Source of the DNA: Planctomycetota bacterium
GTDB taxonomy: Bacteria; Planctomycetota; Planctomycetia; Pirellulales; Pirellulaceae
DNA length: 64,000 nucleotides
Assembly (NCBI GenBank): GCA_014238905.1
Contig: JABAAE010000002.1
Span: 124,001-188,000, forward strand
Direction of reading: 5' to 3'
The position numbers were made by a program, and so were the translations under genes. How positions within the stretch are numbered: the first letter of the stretch is position 1; each line of letters opens with the position of its first letter. Below the pieces are notes generated by a model. That model was not told the origin of the DNA. It saw only the letters and a program-made list of their open reading frames with translations, and searched no databases. Below, in pieces: positions 10,305-21,114 of this stretch.

Positions 10305-10481
10305 ATTTTTTCAGCACCCGATGATTCAAATCCTCCATCCAGTCTACCGGATCCATTCTGGCAAATGGCTAGCGAAACTTCCTCTGTCTTTCGGCGGCAT
10401 CACTGCTTCCAATGAAAAAAGGACCATCACAGAGTATAATTCAGTCGACACTCTTCCCGCTCCCCATGCCGAGCCATTATT

Positions 10482-10521
10482 ACCGGAAGAGAACACCATG
10501 CACCGGAAGAGAACACCATGC
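10482..10521 (+). repeat. 20-bp tandem duplication carrying ribosome site and start codon
   Basis: Two perfect copies of a 20-base unit (10482-10501 and 10502-10521), followed by five bases of a third. Each copy contains GGAAGAG and an ATG seven bases later. Because 20 is not a multiple of three, the first ATG (10498) opens a ten-codon frame ending at 10530, which overlaps the start of the main gene at 10518. Confidence 0.95.
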
Positions 10522-10530
10522 ACCGGATAA
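10498..10530 (+). CDS. Possible ten-codon upstream ORF overlapping the next gene
   Basis: ATG at 10498 with its own GGAAGAG ribosome site gives MHRKRTPCTG and a TAA at 10528-10530. It was created by the 20-bp duplication and overlaps the real start at 10518 in another frame. It could lower or couple translation of the main gene, or simply be a tolerated accident. No homology is expected for so short a peptide. Confidence 0.35.
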   Translation: MHRKRTPCTG

Positions 10531-11513
10531 TTGCCGACACAAAACAGGCGTGGATCTTAGGCTTGAATCTAGCCCTGCTACTGCCCATCCCTTTGGTAAG
10601 CCAGGATGCCAAGTCCAACAATTCACGTAGGCCGTCTAATGATTCGGAAATGATTTTCTGGCTCAGGAACATGATCGGGTACCATGGTTTCAGTCCTACC
10701 GAAGTCGAGTTGGCCACCGGCATCCAACCTGTAGATCTGGTGAAATTGAAAACCAGGTTGAATCTCTCGAAATCCTCTACTGCACCGATCCCGCCCAATC
10801 AGGTTTTCATCCTGCCCTATCCCGGAGGGAGGCATCCCAGGATCGGTTTTCTGGAGGGGGCTGTCGAACCTCAAAGAGAGACCAAAGTGTCGGTCTTCTT
10901 GCCATGGGATCATTCCAGCTACGTCGTGGCCGATATTCCCGAAGCCATTTGGTCAAACCTTGGCCTGACCTACCTGGCCCATACTCACATTCCAACCATT
11001 TTCGATAAGCAAGAAAAAAAACTCCCAAAACTGGAATGGGATCGCTCAACAAAAAACAAACTATTCCTCGAGCGAAAACTCCCCAATGGAATTACTTTTT
11101 CATCAACCATAAAAGCTCAAGTAGATTCCGTGCGAATGTCCATGACATTAACCAATCGAACCAAACAAAAGCTGTCCGATCTGCGGGTGCAAAATTGTGT
11201 GATGCTCAAGGCAGCCAAAGGCTTTTCCCAACAAACCAATGACAACAAACGATTCATCGGTCCGTATGTGGTTTGCCATAATTCTTTTAAAAACAAATGG
11301 ATCGTAACTGCATGGAAACCGAATCATCGCCCTTGGGCCAATGCACCTTGTCCCTGCTTGCACAGTGACCCCAAATTCCCAGATTGTCTTCCAGGAGAAT
11401 CGAAAAGCCTTCAAGGATGGCTTTCGTTTTTCGAAGGCAAAAATATTGATCAGGAGATCCGCCGAATCGAAAAATTAAATTGGTGGAAGAACGACGACTC
11501 TAACCGTCAGTGA
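10518..11513 (+). CDS. Secreted protein of unknown function
   Basis: A 331-residue protein with a signal-like N-terminus (hydrophobic Ile/Leu/Ala run at about residues 11-27, ending before SQDAK). I do not recognise a named family. The middle reads like a beta-rich domain: FLPWDHSSYVVADIPEAIW near residue 130, then LTYLAHTHIPT. Near residue 275 a small cluster (PWANAPCPCLHSDP) has two cysteines and a histidine that might bind a metal. Similar secreted proteins in planctomycetes sometimes deal with sugars or oxidised ligands, but nothing here proves that. The start is fixed by GGAAGAG seven bases before the ATG, though the same signal also precedes a decoy ATG 20 bases upstream. It is monocistronic. 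Confidence 0.7.
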   Translation: MHRIIADTKQAWILGLNLALLLPIPLVSQDAKSNNSRRPSNDSEMIFWLRNMIGYHGFSPTEVELATGIQPVDLVKLKTRLNLSKSSTAPIPPNQVFILPYPGGRHPRIGFLEGAVEPQRETKVSVFLPWDHSSYVVADIPEAIWSNLGLTYLAHTHIPTIFDKQEKKLPKLEWDRSTKNKLFLERKLPNGITFSSTIKAQVDSVRMSMTLTNRTKQKLSDLRVQNCVMLKAAKGFSQQTNDNKRFIGPYVVCHNSFKNKWIVTAWKPNHRPWANAPCPCLHSDPKFPDCLPGESKSLQGWLSFFEGKNIDQEIRRIEKLNWWKNDDSNRQ

Positions 11514-11810
11514 TTTTCGTCATTGTCGCAGCACCACGGCATTTTTCATTCCAGTTTGCCGAGAGCATCAATGGCCAAAGGTTGCCCGGCAATACGATTC
11601 ATCATTTAAGCTACGGCGCAAGAATACTCGATCTTAGCTCCGCGATCCTGCGGAGCAATTGACTCAAGTCCGCCGCGAATTACCGGCAACCCAGCTCCCT
11701 AAAAGTGACAATCCATCCGCTTTAGTCTTTGGTAGATCACTGGGTGGCAAAGATCTCCGATCTCACAGTCCACAATGATTCCTCGGGCCAATCTCGATGA
11801 CGAGACAGTC

Positions 11811-12836
11811 TTACGATTTCCACGATGCCTGATAATTTAACCCGAGATTGATAATCCGGGTCAACAGTTCGGCATATTGGACGCCTGTATGCTCCGCTGA
11901 CTCGGCAAAATCTTCGCCAAATTCAATATTCGGGTTGGCATTGGCTTCGATCACAAACGGGATTCCGTCATCCCGAAGCCGCAAATCCATGCGGGCATAG
12001 CCACTCATGTTCAAGGCTCGATAAACCCGCTTACAAGTCCTCTGAATCTTCACTGCCACCTCGGGAGAAATATCTTTGGCGGCATGGGTTTCAATGCCGT
12101 GGCGTTTTTGATACTTGGGATCCCATTTCACCCGAGCCGTCGCAATTGGCGCAACATCCTTGGGCATCTTGTTAAACGTCATTTCCCATATCGGAAATGT
12201 CTGCAGGCGGGTGTTGCCCATCACTCCAACATATAACTCCCGGCCTTCAATATAGTGTTCGGCAATGGCATCCGACTGAATGTTCTGGTGCACAAACTCG
12301 ACACGTTCTACTAATGCTGAGGCGGTATTGACGATAGAGGCCTGCGAAATTCCCAAGGATGCATCCTCAATCGTGGATTTGACCATCACCGGAAATTTAA
12401 GCCATTTCGGACAACGGACCTTTTTGCCCACTGGGAAAAGTGCAAATCGCGGGGTTGGAATCCGGTGAAACATCATTATTTTCTTTGACAGACCCTTGTC
12501 GTGGGTCAACATCAAACCGCGCGGATTACAACCGGTGTAATGCTGTTGCATCAACTCCAGATAACTGACGATCGCCTGGTCATAGGTGCCCACACCATGG
12601 AATTCCTCAAGCAACATAAAAGCAATGTGCGGTTTCCATTCAAGAATCGTCGATCGAATCGGACTCAGATCATCATAAACTTCGACAGGTTTTACGTCAT
12701 GGCCCATTTTCCGGAGAGTATTGATCACGTCATACTCCACCTTCCATTCCGCAATTTCTTTTGGGTCCCGGCCCTGAAGAGACTCCGGTGGCCGCAGTCC
12801 CTCCCGAATCAAAACCATAATCCGCAGCTTTTTCAT
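11811..12836 (-). CDS. ATP-grasp ligase, D-alanine--D-alanine ligase-like
   Basis: A 341-residue ATP-grasp enzyme, which would join a carboxylate to an amine through an acylphosphate. It has the Ddl-like order: an N-terminal Rossmann-like half with TGCNPRGLMLTHDKGLSKK near residues 101-119, an ATP-binding lysine region (PVMVKSTIEDASLGIS) and the metal-binding Glu/Asn pair in FVIEANANPN near residue 305. It is not the housekeeping Ddl by sequence feel, and the partner gene 60 bases upstream encodes a zinc peptidase, so a specialised peptide-bond-forming role is likelier. GGAAG lies about nine bases before the ATG. The substrate is unknown. Confidence 0.85.
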   Translation of the reverse strand: MKKLRIMVLIREGLRPPESLQGRDPKEIAEWKVEYDVINTLRKMGHDVKPVEVYDDLSPIRSTILEWKPHIAFMLLEEFHGVGTYDQAIVSYLELMQQHYTGCNPRGLMLTHDKGLSKKIMMFHRIPTPRFALFPVGKKVRCPKWLKFPVMVKSTIEDASLGISQASIVNTASALVERVEFVHQNIQSDAIAEHYIEGRELYVGVMGNTRLQTFPIWEMTFNKMPKDVAPIATARVKWDPKYQKRHGIETHAAKDISPEVAVKIQRTCKRVYRALNMSGYARMDLRLRDDGIPFVIEANANPNIEFGEDFAESAEHTGVQYAELLTRIINLGLNYQASWKS

Positions 12837-12896
12837 CTTATGAACTTCCGTTTCTGGCTAACCAAAGCCTGCGAAAATTGTTTTACAACCGGCAGT

Positions 12897-13958
12897 TCAT
12901 AGCGCCAGCCTGTGGTGACCGTCGTGGAGATAATTCATCGTTTGAATCGTCAACATGATAAGCGCATTTCTTTCGACCTCATCCGCAGGCCGATGAAGTC
13001 GGAGGTTCAACTCGCGACACCTTACAATCATCTCACTCAATACCTGATCGATCGTGTACTGATATTCGCCAGTCCACTGCGAAACTGCTCGCCGCAAAAT
13101 CGGACGAAGACGTCTCAGGAATGTGGTGGCCTTGGGAAATCCTGCATGCTGCGGCAAGTCGGAAAAAAGCCGCCGCAAATCCCGATCATAAAAATCGGGA
13201 TGTTCCAGCCCATAATGTGCCCTTTTAGTTTGATAATGCTCTCGTAGGGTTCTTCGCAACAACCTGACCGGTTCGACCCGTTCCAGAGAGAACACTTTTT
13301 GCTTTGTCTCCCGTATCTCCATGATTAGCTCATCGACATATTCCAACTTTTTCAGGGCAGGCCATCCTTGGTACTGGGAACGCCAATTGGATCGTGGTCG
13401 TAACCAAACAGCAAAGGTCTCCGCAAAGTCCTCGACTGGATGACTTTGCGCATACCAGGAGTCCAAATGCAAAACGAATTTTTTACTGTACGGTCGGGGG
13501 GAATAATAAGCGGGATAAGCCTGAGATGCCTTACCAAAAACGTCTCGCCAACTCCGACGGCGACGCAAGCGATAGGCATTATCAATGGCGTGACCGGCTT
13601 CATGACGCAAGATTTTCATACACCATTCTTCGGTCCCGCCCTCCACCTCAAGCATTTGCTTTGCTTCTAACCTCATCAACCTGGGATGGGCCAGATAAAA
13701 AGGGATCGCCACGCCTGGAATACCGTCAGGAGTGAACCAGTCGTCAGACAGCCAGAAACGTGGTCGAAACCGGATTTTCTTTTGATCCAATTCTCGGTAA
13801 AGCCGCTCTATCCGCTTCTCCAGCGGAGTCCCCTCGATACGCACCTTCAAATCACAGATTCTCAAATCGAGCAACTGATCCTCAGTCAGCGAATTCAAAT
13901 GCTGAGGACCGTAGCTCGATCGAGACGTATATCGTCTTTTCAGCTTCCTTGATGCCAT
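12897..13958 (-). CDS. Putative zinc-binding metallopeptidase
   Basis: A 353-residue basic protein with a zincin motif HEAGH at residues 119-123 and, about 50 residues later, HPVEDFAETFAVWL, which would supply the third zinc ligand. This matches the uncharacterised family of putative zinc-binding metallopeptidases (PF15887-like). No signal peptide is visible, so it is probably cytoplasmic. It sits immediately upstream of the ATP-grasp ligase on the same strand, so the pair likely forms an operon with make-and-break chemistry on the same peptide or amide bond. That is inference; the substrate is not known. Confidence 0.82.
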   Translation of the reverse strand: MASRKLKRRYTSRSSYGPQHLNSLTEDQLLDLRICDLKVRIEGTPLEKRIERLYRELDQKKIRFRPRFWLSDDWFTPDGIPGVAIPFYLAHPRLMRLEAKQMLEVEGGTEEWCMKILRHEAGHAIDNAYRLRRRRSWRDVFGKASQAYPAYYSPRPYSKKFVLHLDSWYAQSHPVEDFAETFAVWLRPRSNWRSQYQGWPALKKLEYVDELIMEIRETKQKVFSLERVEPVRLLRRTLREHYQTKRAHYGLEHPDFYDRDLRRLFSDLPQHAGFPKATTFLRRLRPILRRAVSQWTGEYQYTIDQVLSEMIVRCRELNLRLHRPADEVERNALIMLTIQTMNYLHDGHHRLAL

Positions 13959-15744
<1,786 letters not shown>

Positions 15745-15759
15745 CCGAGGTAAACGATC

Positions 15760-16362
15760 ATGCTTGGCACGAAACTCAACATTAATGAATACCTGGATCG
15801 ATTCAGTCTGGAACTAAAAAACCTGGATCGGGCCGCCATTTCTCGGTGGTCAGACGCACTGTTTTCGGTTTGGGAGTCGGCAAACAGCGTTTACATTATT
15901 GGCAATGGCGGATCGGGAACCACGGCCAGCCACTTTGCCGAAGACCTGGGCAAAGGCTCCATCCCCAATGACAAATTTCACGATCCCGGCTTTAAACGAC
16001 TCAGGGTCCTTAGCCTGACCGACAATCTGGGCTGGATCATGGCTGTTGGCAATGATTTGTCTTACGATCAAATCTTCCTGCAACAACTCATGAATTACGC
16101 TCGTCCAGGCGACCTTTTGCTTGCCATCAGCGGTTCGGGAAACAGTGACAACATCTTAAATGCTGTTCAATGGGCTAATCAGAACCAAGTAAAAACATTT
16201 GGGCTAACCGGTTACGATGGTGGCAAGCTGAAGTCCATGCAACAAGACGGTTTGCACGTTGAGCTCAACGACATGGGTATGGTCGAAAGCATCCACCTGT
16301 CAGCGTTCCACTGGGTGTTGAATGATTTCTACCGAAGGATCAACAACCCTATCGACGTCTAA
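15760..16362 (+). CDS. SIS-domain phosphosugar isomerase, GmhA-like
   Basis: A 200-residue single SIS domain. The sugar-phosphate binding signature IIGNGGSGTTASHFAEDL and the second loop LLAISGSGNSDNI match D-sedoheptulose 7-phosphate isomerases (GmhA), which start ADP-heptose synthesis, but other SIS isomerases of phosphosugars share them. Length is typical for GmhA. It begins 15 bases after thiC with GAGG nine bases before the ATG, so it looks co-transcribed with thiC, an odd metabolic pairing. No heptose pathway partner (GmhB, HldE) is adjacent, so the specific activity is uncertain. Confidence 0.85.
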   Translation: MLGTKLNINEYLDRFSLELKNLDRAAISRWSDALFSVWESANSVYIIGNGGSGTTASHFAEDLGKGSIPNDKFHDPGFKRLRVLSLTDNLGWIMAVGNDLSYDQIFLQQLMNYARPGDLLLAISGSGNSDNILNAVQWANQNQVKTFGLTGYDGGKLKSMQQDGLHVELNDMGMVESIHLSAFHWVLNDFYRRINNPIDV

Positions 16363-16457
16363 AATCGGCTCCGTTGTTTTCCAATCCGAGGCAACACCGA
16401 CATTAATAGTAATATCCAACGATCCCAATCATCGCCGATAATAAACACTGCTTGGGT

Positions 16458-18119
16458 TTAGATGGTTTTCCATCCGGTTTCATCTTTACGGTCTTCGAGA
16501 ACGATGCCGGCAGCATTGAGACCGTCACGAATCTTATCAGCAACATCCCAGTTCTTTCCCGCACGGGCGTCATTTCGTAGATCAATGACCAGACCCATCA
16601 CCGAATCCAGTGCACCTTCGTCAGCAGAACCCTCGGATTTCCGAACTGGTTTTTGAAAAAGCCCTAGAATCCAGGAAAGTTCTCGCAGAGTCTCCACACC
16701 GCGAGAAAAATCCGAAACAGACTGACTATCGCGTTGGGCGACATCCTCGAGATTCTGTTCGTCAGCATATTTGTTCAATGCTGATAACAAACCAAAAATC
16801 TCGCTCATACCACCATTGGTGTCAAAATCATTATTCATGGAATGAATAAAGTTGTTCCGCATCTCCTTGATGGATTGAAGAAAAGGGCTACCAACTGTTT
16901 CGAATTCTCCACCGCCAAGCGACGGGAGAGAGAGCCCTTGCTCATCAGGTTGCTGGTAAAAATCCAATGAAGTTATCCGCTGATAGCGGATAAAGAAATT
17001 ATAGAATTTTTCTAATGCAGCACCGGCCTCTTCCAGCCCTTCCTCGCTGAAATCGATGGTGCTTCGGTAATGGGTTCTAAGAAGAAAGAATCGGATCCTC
17101 TCCCCCGTTTGACGAGCAATCAGCTCACGTAATCCTCCAGCCCCTTTGGAACGGCTAATCTTAGTATTCGTGTCCGCCTGCTCCCCCTGGGACTCGGCTG
17201 AGGATGCCCCGCTTGGCTCTCGATCGGTTTTGCCCCCCAATTTCCCGGAACCTTTGCTCGCCCGCATCAATCCGTTGTGCATCCAGTAACGGGCCATCGG
17301 CTCCCCGTGGCAGCATTCACTTTGGGCTATTTCGTTTTCATGGTGTGGAAAAGTAAGATCCAAACCACCGCCATGGATATCGAACGTCCTGCCCAGAATA
17401 CGGCGACTCATTGCGGAGCATTCAATGTGCCATCCTGGCCGCCCATCACCCCAGGGACTTTTCCAGGAAGGCTCGTTTGATTTTGCCAATTTCCAGAGTG
17501 CGAAGTCAGCAGCTGATCGTTTTTTTCCGGCCGCGGTTCCTCCTTCGCCTTGTTGATCATCAGCATTCCTGTTGGTCAGCTTTCCGTATTGAGCATCTTT
17601 TAAGACATCGAAAAAGACATCACCCTCAACGGCATAGGCAAATCCCTCTTCTATCAACTCCTGGATGAATTTGATGATCTCATCGATATTCTCGGTTGCC
17701 CTTGGCATACTGGAAATCTGATTAACTCCCAGTTCAAGAAGATTGGCACAGTAATCGGCCGTCATTTCGGTCGCAACCTGCGACATGGAGATACCACGTT
17801 GGTTTGCCTGGGCAATCAGTTTGTCATCGACATCGGTAATATTGACAACCCAGTTCACTTCATAGCCGCAATACGTCAGGTAACGCTTGACAGTGTCAAA
17901 AATGACCGGCCCCACCATGTGCCCTATGTGAGCTTCTTTGTAAACGGTGGGACCACACAAATACATGCCAACCCGTCCGGGCTTCACGGGAACAAACTTT
18001 TCTTTTGTCCGCGAGAGTGTATTGAAGATCTGTATTTCAGGAATATCGGGCTGGGAGACTTTCGACATAGGATCACGAGCAGTCGTTGTTTGGTTGATAG
18101 CTGGAGAGGTTTTATTCAC
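16458..18119 (-). CDS. cysS: Cysteine--tRNA ligase with insertion before the KMSKS-type loop
   Basis: Class I aminoacyl-tRNA synthetase charging tRNA-Cys. The HIGH motif is at residues 64-67, and the zinc ligands are Cys55, Cys234 and the [10 protein letters not shown] region at about 259-268. The KMSKS loop is present as KISRS at 320-324, but about 30 residues of Gly/Ser/Glu-rich sequence (288-318) separate it from HNGLMR, where most CysRS proteins have only a few. The rest of the anticodon-binding part is normal. The annotated start is a GTG at 18119; an ATG at 18068 (residue 18) is the likelier start by comparison with the family. It lies downstream of ispF on the same strand. Confidence 0.96.
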   Translation of the reverse strand: MNKTSPAINQTTTARDPMSKVSQPDIPEIQIFNTLSRTKEKFVPVKPGRVGMYLCGPTVYKEAHIGHMVGPVIFDTVKRYLTYCGYEVNWVVNITDVDDKLIAQANQRGISMSQVATEMTADYCANLLELGVNQISSMPRATENIDEIIKFIQELIEEGFAYAVEGDVFFDVLKDAQYGKLTNRNADDQQGEGGTAAGKKRSAADFALWKLAKSNEPSWKSPWGDGRPGWHIECSAMSRRILGRTFDIHGGGLDLTFPHHENEIAQSECCHGEPMARYWMHNGLMRASKGSGKLGGKTDREPSGASSAESQGEQADTNTKISRSKGAGGLRELIARQTGERIRFFLLRTHYRSTIDFSEEGLEEAGAALEKFYNFFIRYQRITSLDFYQQPDEQGLSLPSLGGGEFETVGSPFLQSIKEMRNNFIHSMNNDFDTNGGMSEIFGLLSALNKYADEQNLEDVAQRDSQSVSDFSRGVETLRELSWILGLFQKPVRKSEGSADEGALDSVMGLVIDLRNDARAGKNWDVADKIRDGLNAAGIVLEDRKDETGWKTI

Positions 18120-18198
18120 AACAAAAAGATTCCATTAATTGCCTTTTGGATCAGCTTCATCCCATTCGGAGGTCAGTTCATCGCAAAAAAGCCGGAAA

Positions 18199-18699
18199 TT
18201 ATTCTCGAAAAAGCAATGCAACGCACTGCGCCTGAATCGCCTTTTCGTTACCGACTGCATCGACACCCTCGCCCGTTTTCGCTTTGAGACCAATCTGGCT
18301 GGCATCAAGCTCCAGCGCTCTTGCGATCCGTTGACGAATCGCTGGCTTGAACTGTGATAGCTTAGGCCGCTGGGCAAAGACAATACAATCAAGATTTATT
18401 ATCGAAAATCCAGACACCTTAACTTTAGCCATTGCCAGCGATAGCATTTCGATCGAATCCCGTCCTTTATTCGCGGGATCGGTATTGGGAAACATCTCCC
18501 CGATGTCACCCAGGTCGGACGCCCCCAAAATCGCATCAGTGATAGCATGCAAAAGAACATCCGCATCGGAATGGCCTACAGCATGGTAATCATGCTGGAC
18601 ACTAACCCCACCAATCATGAGAGGACCTCCGCTGGCCAAGCGGTGGGTATCGTGGCCGATGCCGACTCTAAGCCGTATTAATTCCTGTTTTGGCAACAT
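18199..18699 (-). CDS. ispF: 2-C-methyl-D-erythritol 2,4-cyclodiphosphate synthase
   Basis: IspF makes the cyclodiphosphate intermediate of the MEP isoprenoid pathway. The 166-residue protein shows the metal-binding GIGHDTHRL near the N-terminus, GHSDADVLLHAITDA, and the KTGEGVDAVG nucleotide motif near the C-terminus; length is normal for a stand-alone IspF. It precedes cysS by 79 bases on the same strand, a pairing seen in several bacteria, so they may form an operon. No IspD is fused or adjacent. Confidence 0.97.
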   Translation of the reverse strand: MLPKQELIRLRVGIGHDTHRLASGGPLMIGGVSVQHDYHAVGHSDADVLLHAITDAILGASDLGDIGEMFPNTDPANKGRDSIEMLSLAMAKVKVSGFSIINLDCIVFAQRPKLSQFKPAIRQRIARALELDASQIGLKAKTGEGVDAVGNEKAIQAQCVALLFRE

Positions 18700-18734
18700 G
18701 GGTCACAGCGACGAACAAAGGAGCTTAGGTAAAA

Positions 18735-19466
18735 TCATTTCGCATACGCCAAAAAAGTACCGAAGTTAAACCACTTAAGGATCAACTCCACATCTTGAAA
18801 ACCGGCTTGTTGCAACATCTTTTCATTTTCGCTGACCGAAAACGGAATGAGAACGTTTTCCAGCGCATCTCGTTTTCTGGCAATTTCCAATTCGCTGTAA
18901 CCCATCCGGCGTTTATAGTCAAAGTAAAGTTCAACAAGCGTCCGATCCAACTGCACATCATCATGTACGAATTTTTCGGAGAACAAAAGAAAACCGCCTG
19001 GAACAAGTGAATTCCGGATTCGCTCCAACAGTTTCAACCGTTCATCGATTGGAACGAATTGAATCGTATAATTCATCAAGACCATCGAGACATCGGAAAA
19101 ATCAAAATCACGGATGTCATCGTGAAAAACCTGAATTCGATCCTGCAGGTTTTTTTGCTCCAATTTGTGTCGGCATCGTTCGAGCATTGCCGCCGAATTA
19201 TCAACACCGATTAAATCGAGGTCACGATTCGGGAAATAATCAGCTAAATTCACAAGTGAAGTTCCCGTGCTGCAACCGAGATCTACCACCCTGAGTTGCT
19301 GGTGATCCAACAACGACGCCAATCTGGGAATTAACTGTTGTACCTCGGCATAAAGTGGCACGCTGCGGGAAATCATATCATCGAAGACTTCAGCAACATT
19401 TTCATCGAATAAAAATTCGCCGGTTTTGGGATTGATTCGATTGAATAGTTGATCGACGTTCGTCAT
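18735..19466 (-). CDS. cmoA: Carboxy-S-adenosyl-L-methionine synthase CmoA
   Basis: CmoA turns SAM and prephenate into carboxy-SAM, used for wobble-uridine modification. The N-terminal FNRINPKTGEFLFDENVAEVFD segment, cut here to its idea of an F-x-FDE-x-VA-x-VFDDM motif, and the SAM-binding DLGCSTGTSL are diagnostic, as is the SRSVPLY segment near residue 34. At 243 residues the length is normal. It is divergent from cmoB, with only 50 bases between the two start codons, so both promoters must overlap there. ispF lies downstream on the same strand, 35 bases away. Confidence 0.93.
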   Translation of the reverse strand: MTNVDQLFNRINPKTGEFLFDENVAEVFDDMISRSVPLYAEVQQLIPRLASLLDHQQLRVVDLGCSTGTSLVNLADYFPNRDLDLIGVDNSAAMLERCRHKLEQKNLQDRIQVFHDDIRDFDFSDVSMVLMNYTIQFVPIDERLKLLERIRNSLVPGGFLLFSEKFVHDDVQLDRTLVELYFDYKRRMGYSELEIARKRDALENVLIPFSVSENEKMLQQAGFQDVELILKWFNFGTFLAYAK

Positions 19467-19516
19467 GATTGTGCAGGTAATTTGAACCGAAATAAATCGC
19501 TGAAAGAGCGAAACAA

Positions 19517-20509
19517 ATGAGCTTTTGGAAACGACCGGATATCGTCAAAAAAATTCAAAATCAAATTGATTTTGATAAAATTGAAGCGATTCGTATAGAG
19601 CGCGAAGGTTGGTTAACCTCAAAACATTGGTCAAAAAAACTCCAATTGTTTGAAAAGCTACCCGAATTGGAATCTACGGCCGCTGAAATAGATGAATTCA
19701 ATCAATTTGCAGATTGGGTCACCGTAGGCAATCCGGAACTGCTGAAGACCTCTTCCAACCACCAAGCTATTGAAAAACTTGCCGAGGAATTGATGCCATG
19801 GCGAAAAGGGCCTTTTCGCTTGTGCGGACTTGAAATCGATGCCGAATGGCGTTCAAACTTGAAATGGAACCGAATCCAACCAGCCTTGGGATCATTGACC
19901 GATGCAAAAGTCCTGGATGTTGGATGTGGAAACGGATACTACATGTTTCGAGCCGTCACACAGGCCCCTGAAATGATCCTTGGATTGGATCCTTCTGTCC
20001 CGTTTTTGATGCAATTCGAATTGATTCAAAAATATGCCCGCCGCCCAGAACTGCAATATGAACTGTTGGGAGCAGAACATCTGTCATTTTTCCACGAGTT
20101 ATTCGACGTTGTACTTTGTATGGGAATACTCTACCACCAGCGAAATCCACTGGCGATCATGCGGGGAATCCATGATGCTTTGGTCCCGGGTGGAATTACC
20201 CTGATTGAAAGCCAGATTATTCCAGGCGAAGAATCGATCGCATTGTTTCCCGAAGATCGATATGCGAAGGCTCGAAATGTCTTTTTTGTTCCGACTACTT
20301 CCTGCCTGGAAAACTGGATCAGGCGGAGCGGATTTGAGAGCGTAGAATTAGTATCGGTGGAACGCACCACGACTGATGAACAACGCAAAACAAGATGGAC
20401 CACGTTTGAATCGTTAGAAGACTTTCTGGACACCAACGATTCAGAGCTAACCGTTGAAGGGCATCCAGCTCCCCTGAGAGCAGCCTTTCGGGCTCAAAAA
20501 AAGCAATGA
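19517..20509 (+). CDS. cmoB: tRNA U34 carboxymethyltransferase CmoB
   Basis: CmoB transfers the carboxymethyl group from carboxy-SAM to 5-hydroxyuridine-34 of tRNAs, giving cmo5U. The 330-residue protein has the PWRKGPF motif and SAM-binding VLDVGCGNGYYMFR, and later RNPLAIMRGIHDALVPGG, all typical of CmoB. Together with the divergent cmoA it completes the last two steps; the hydroxylation genes (TrhO/TrhP) are not in this window. A TPR gene follows after about 125 bases. Confidence 0.93.
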   Translation: MSFWKRPDIVKKIQNQIDFDKIEAIRIEREGWLTSKHWSKKLQLFEKLPELESTAAEIDEFNQFADWVTVGNPELLKTSSNHQAIEKLAEELMPWRKGPFRLCGLEIDAEWRSNLKWNRIQPALGSLTDAKVLDVGCGNGYYMFRAVTQAPEMILGLDPSVPFLMQFELIQKYARRPELQYELLGAEHLSFFHELFDVVLCMGILYHQRNPLAIMRGIHDALVPGGITLIESQIIPGEESIALFPEDRYAKARNVFFVPTTSCLENWIRRSGFESVELVSVERTTTDEQRKTRWTTFESLEDFLDTNDSELTVEGHPAPLRAAFRAQKKQ

Positions 20510-20635
20510 AGCCTATTTCAGACCTCCCCGGATGTGGGTTCCGCTGAATCTGAAGCAGCGCTCCGCTCGTACTGACGGGAACAAGATTATAGGATATAGG
20601 ATTCCCATCCTGAATTTAACGACGCAAAACAAATC

Positions 20636-20962
20636 ATGTCTGAAAAAATAGAGCTGGAAAACGAAGCAGAAAAGCTCCGTGTTGACGGAAAATACCAAGA
20701 TGCGGCCGACAGGCTTAACAAAGCCTTGGAAATTGATCCCGATTTTGTTCGGGCCCACTTGGCATTGGCGGTTGTCTATTTTCGATTAAAAGATGCGGAC
20801 AAAAGCTGTTACCACGGAAAAAAAGCGGTCGAACTGGAGCCCGATGATGTTTTCAACTACACCGCGTTGAGCGTTACTTATCAACGAGCTTGGCAACTGA
20901 CTCAAGACAACAAGTACATACAACTTGCGGAAGAAACAAAGGCAAAATCAGACTCGATGTAG
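20636..20962 (+). CDS. Small tetratricopeptide repeat protein
   Basis: A 108-residue cytoplasmic protein made of about two and a half TPR units: the A-helix/B-helix pattern with Gly/Ala/Pro at the usual positions is seen in DAADRLNKALEIDPDFVRAH and HGKKAVELEPDDVFNYTAL. TPRs serve as protein-binding scaffolds; no enzyme domain is present. It lies between cmoB and a strong terminator. The partner is unknown. Confidence 0.78.
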   Translation: MSEKIELENEAEKLRVDGKYQDAADRLNKALEIDPDFVRAHLALAVVYFRLKDADKSCYHGKKAVELEPDDVFNYTALSVTYQRAWQLTQDNKYIQLAEETKAKSDSM

Positions 20963-21005
20963 TTCTCGATCCGGAACGCCAGTGAGTCGTCTTGTCACCA
21001 AATAA

Positions 21006-21040
21006 AAAAACCCCGGAAATAAATTCCGGGGTTTTTATTT
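21006..21040. terminator. Bidirectional intrinsic terminator
   Basis: Perfect 8-bp stem CCCCGGAA / TTCCGGGG (21011-21018, 21024-21031) with a 5-base loop, flanked by A and T runs that extend the stem and serve both strands. It lies between the convergent TPR and BON-protein genes. Confidence 0.93.
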
Positions 21041-21114
21041 TTTTACTGTGTCTAGTGAACAATGTGGTTCTGCCGTCGGCTCAACTTATCGTGAGCGGAT
21101 TGAGTCCATCGCCA

